Shown: one piece after another, positions 62,817 to 64,000 of the stretch
How the letters are laid out: each line of letters starts with the position of its first letter
Position numbering within the stretch: position 1 is the first letter of the stretch
NCBI GenBank assembly: GCA_013398955.1
Contig: VWPU01006279.1
Span: forward strand, 181,501 to 245,500
DNA from: Callaeas wilsoni
Lineage: Eukaryota; Chordata; Aves; Passeriformes; Callaeidae
Length of the DNA: 64,000 bases
Direction of reading: 5' to 3'
Translations under genes and position numbers: made by a program
Notes under the pieces: generated by a model
What the model saw: the letters and a program-made list of their open reading frames with translations, nothing else
Database searches by the model: none
What the model was told of the DNA's origin: nothing

Positions 62817-63430
62817 GTTAAGTTTAAGAACCTTGTCTTGAAATAATCAAAAGCTTGAATAGGTGGTGTTTATCCACATCTTACTGTTTTTCCAGGAAGA
62901 TCACTTAGTCTTGATAGAGGAATTTGGTTACAGAACGAATTAGTGAAGCAAAAGTAACATGGTAGTTACTGGCATAGGCAGGGAGCTCCGAGTCTGAGAA
63001 AACTGCAATAATTTAATTTATGCCCTTGGCTATCAGTGTGTGTATGCCATGGGAACAAATAAGAACCAGCATATGAAATAGACATTCAAAAAAAGGCCTT
63101 GTTCTGTGTAACATGCAAGACAAATGTATGTTAAATCTGTGGGTCTTTAGTATAAAACTTAAAGAAATTATGTGTACTTGGGAAACTACTTCTTTTATCT
63201 AGTGTTGAGCTCACTTTGGCAATTATGGCTTTAAAAAACTTTTAAAGAACCAAATAAATTCTTTACCTACTTAGCAAAATCCAGCACCTGAAGAAGGACA
63301 GAAAAGGGTTCTGAAAATATAGGGGACAGGGATAAAAACACCCAAATAGGCAAATGGAGTATTTCTGTATTTGTGAATGCATGTTTTTGGGACAGAAAAG
63401 GCTCTGTTTCCTCATAACTATTGTTAGTTG

Positions 63431-64000
63431 TGTCTTGGTGGGATTCTATGACAATATTGTATTCTCTATTACTTCCTTGATTTATAGAAATGTAGTTTGT
63501 ACCTTTAAATTGCAAAAGGAGAAAGAAGCCGAGGGAACTCTTTAAAGCAACTCGCTTGACCTTGCAATTAAATATGTATATACTTTCTCTCTGAGCAGTG
63601 TTTCTGATAGTTAAGAGTTAAGAAGGGAGAGTGTTTTTTTTCCTCTAGCTCTTTGGCTTTTCAGCTGAAAGAGACTGTGATCTGCCTCAGCAGCTTCTGT
63701 TCCTTTTTGGACTGTTTTCAGCTTGCTTCTTTGTCCAAGACCAGCTTATCATCTCCAGGATGCTTGGTGACACTCTCAGGGTGGCCATCAGACCCTTGCC
63801 CGACTGTAAAACCGTGGGAACAGCTCAATTTTACAAACAAAAAGGGCTATATAAAACCCACCAACCTTTTTAAAAGATGGGTAGGGGTTCAATATCCTTT
63901 TCTACTCCATGCCTGTGGGGGACTCTGTTAAATAAAGAGGTTTTTTTTCACTTTCATTCGAAAAATTATTTTCCAAACCCATGAGGGGAGGGGCTGCTGG
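63431..64000 (+). mobile_element. Second copy of the solo-LTR family, opposite orientation, cut by window end
   Basis: Begins tgtcttggtgggattctatg and follows the reverse complement of 17762-18407 along its length: ttaaattgcaaa, cttgaccttgcaattaaa, gactgtgatctgcctc, gggggactctgttaaataaa, aaattattttcc, ggggaggggctgc. A TATA-like tatataaa (63848) precedes AATAAA at 63931-63936, as expected for U3 and R. About 80-90 bp of the LTR end lies outside. Whether it is solo or the 5' LTR of a provirus cannot be told. Confidence 0.87.

Larger units (their letters stand above)
59342..63430. other. Intergenic region with simple repeats
   Basis: No recognised gene. Holds a GC-rich stretch at 61490-61960, an A-run at 60302-60325, and a possible pair of noncoding exons near 62378 and 62636 (see findings). 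Confidence 0.5.

Overview
The window is vertebrate genomic DNA, most likely from a bird and probably a songbird. Coding sequence is split into short exons by GT-AG introns. The interspersed repeats are CR1 retrotransposon pieces with the avian 3' end (ATTCTRTGA-type repeats) and LTRs of endogenous retroviruses that resemble songbird families. The species call is an inference from repeat types and protein similarity; no database search was run.

One gene is clear: PTPRC (CD45), the receptor tyrosine phosphatase of leukocytes, on the + strand from 19688 to 44317, with a 3' UTR to about 45300. I place 29 coding exons with agreeing intron phases. They encode a short mucin-like N-terminus, a cysteine-rich and N-glycosylated ectodomain with fibronectin III-like modules, one membrane helix, an active phosphatase domain D1 and a pseudophosphatase domain D2. 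The exon series fits the human gene from exon 3 to the last exon, except that only one exon is seen where mammals have three alternatively spliced exons (A, B, C). The promoter and the signal-peptide exon were not found and probably lie upstream of the window.

Region by region: 1-3600 holds a weakly supported set of minus-strand exons whose phases agree, from an unrecognised gene. 3600-17750 is non-coding with three small CR1 remnants. 17757-18412 is a solo retroviral LTR with an intact 5-bp target duplication, followed by an internally deleted CR1 (about 18650-19497) ending 190 bp before the first PTPRC exon found. 19688-45300 is PTPRC. 45300-58340 is intergenic. 58340-59341 is a truncated ERVL-like LTR. 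59342-63430 is intergenic with simple repeats and a weak noncoding-exon candidate. 63431-64000 is a second copy of the first LTR family in opposite orientation, cut by the window edge.

No CRISPR array, operon, tRNA or recognisable microRNA was seen. I found no convincing new biological system. The best leads are the reduced variable region and altered D2 signature of PTPRC, and the possible minus-strand gene at the left edge.
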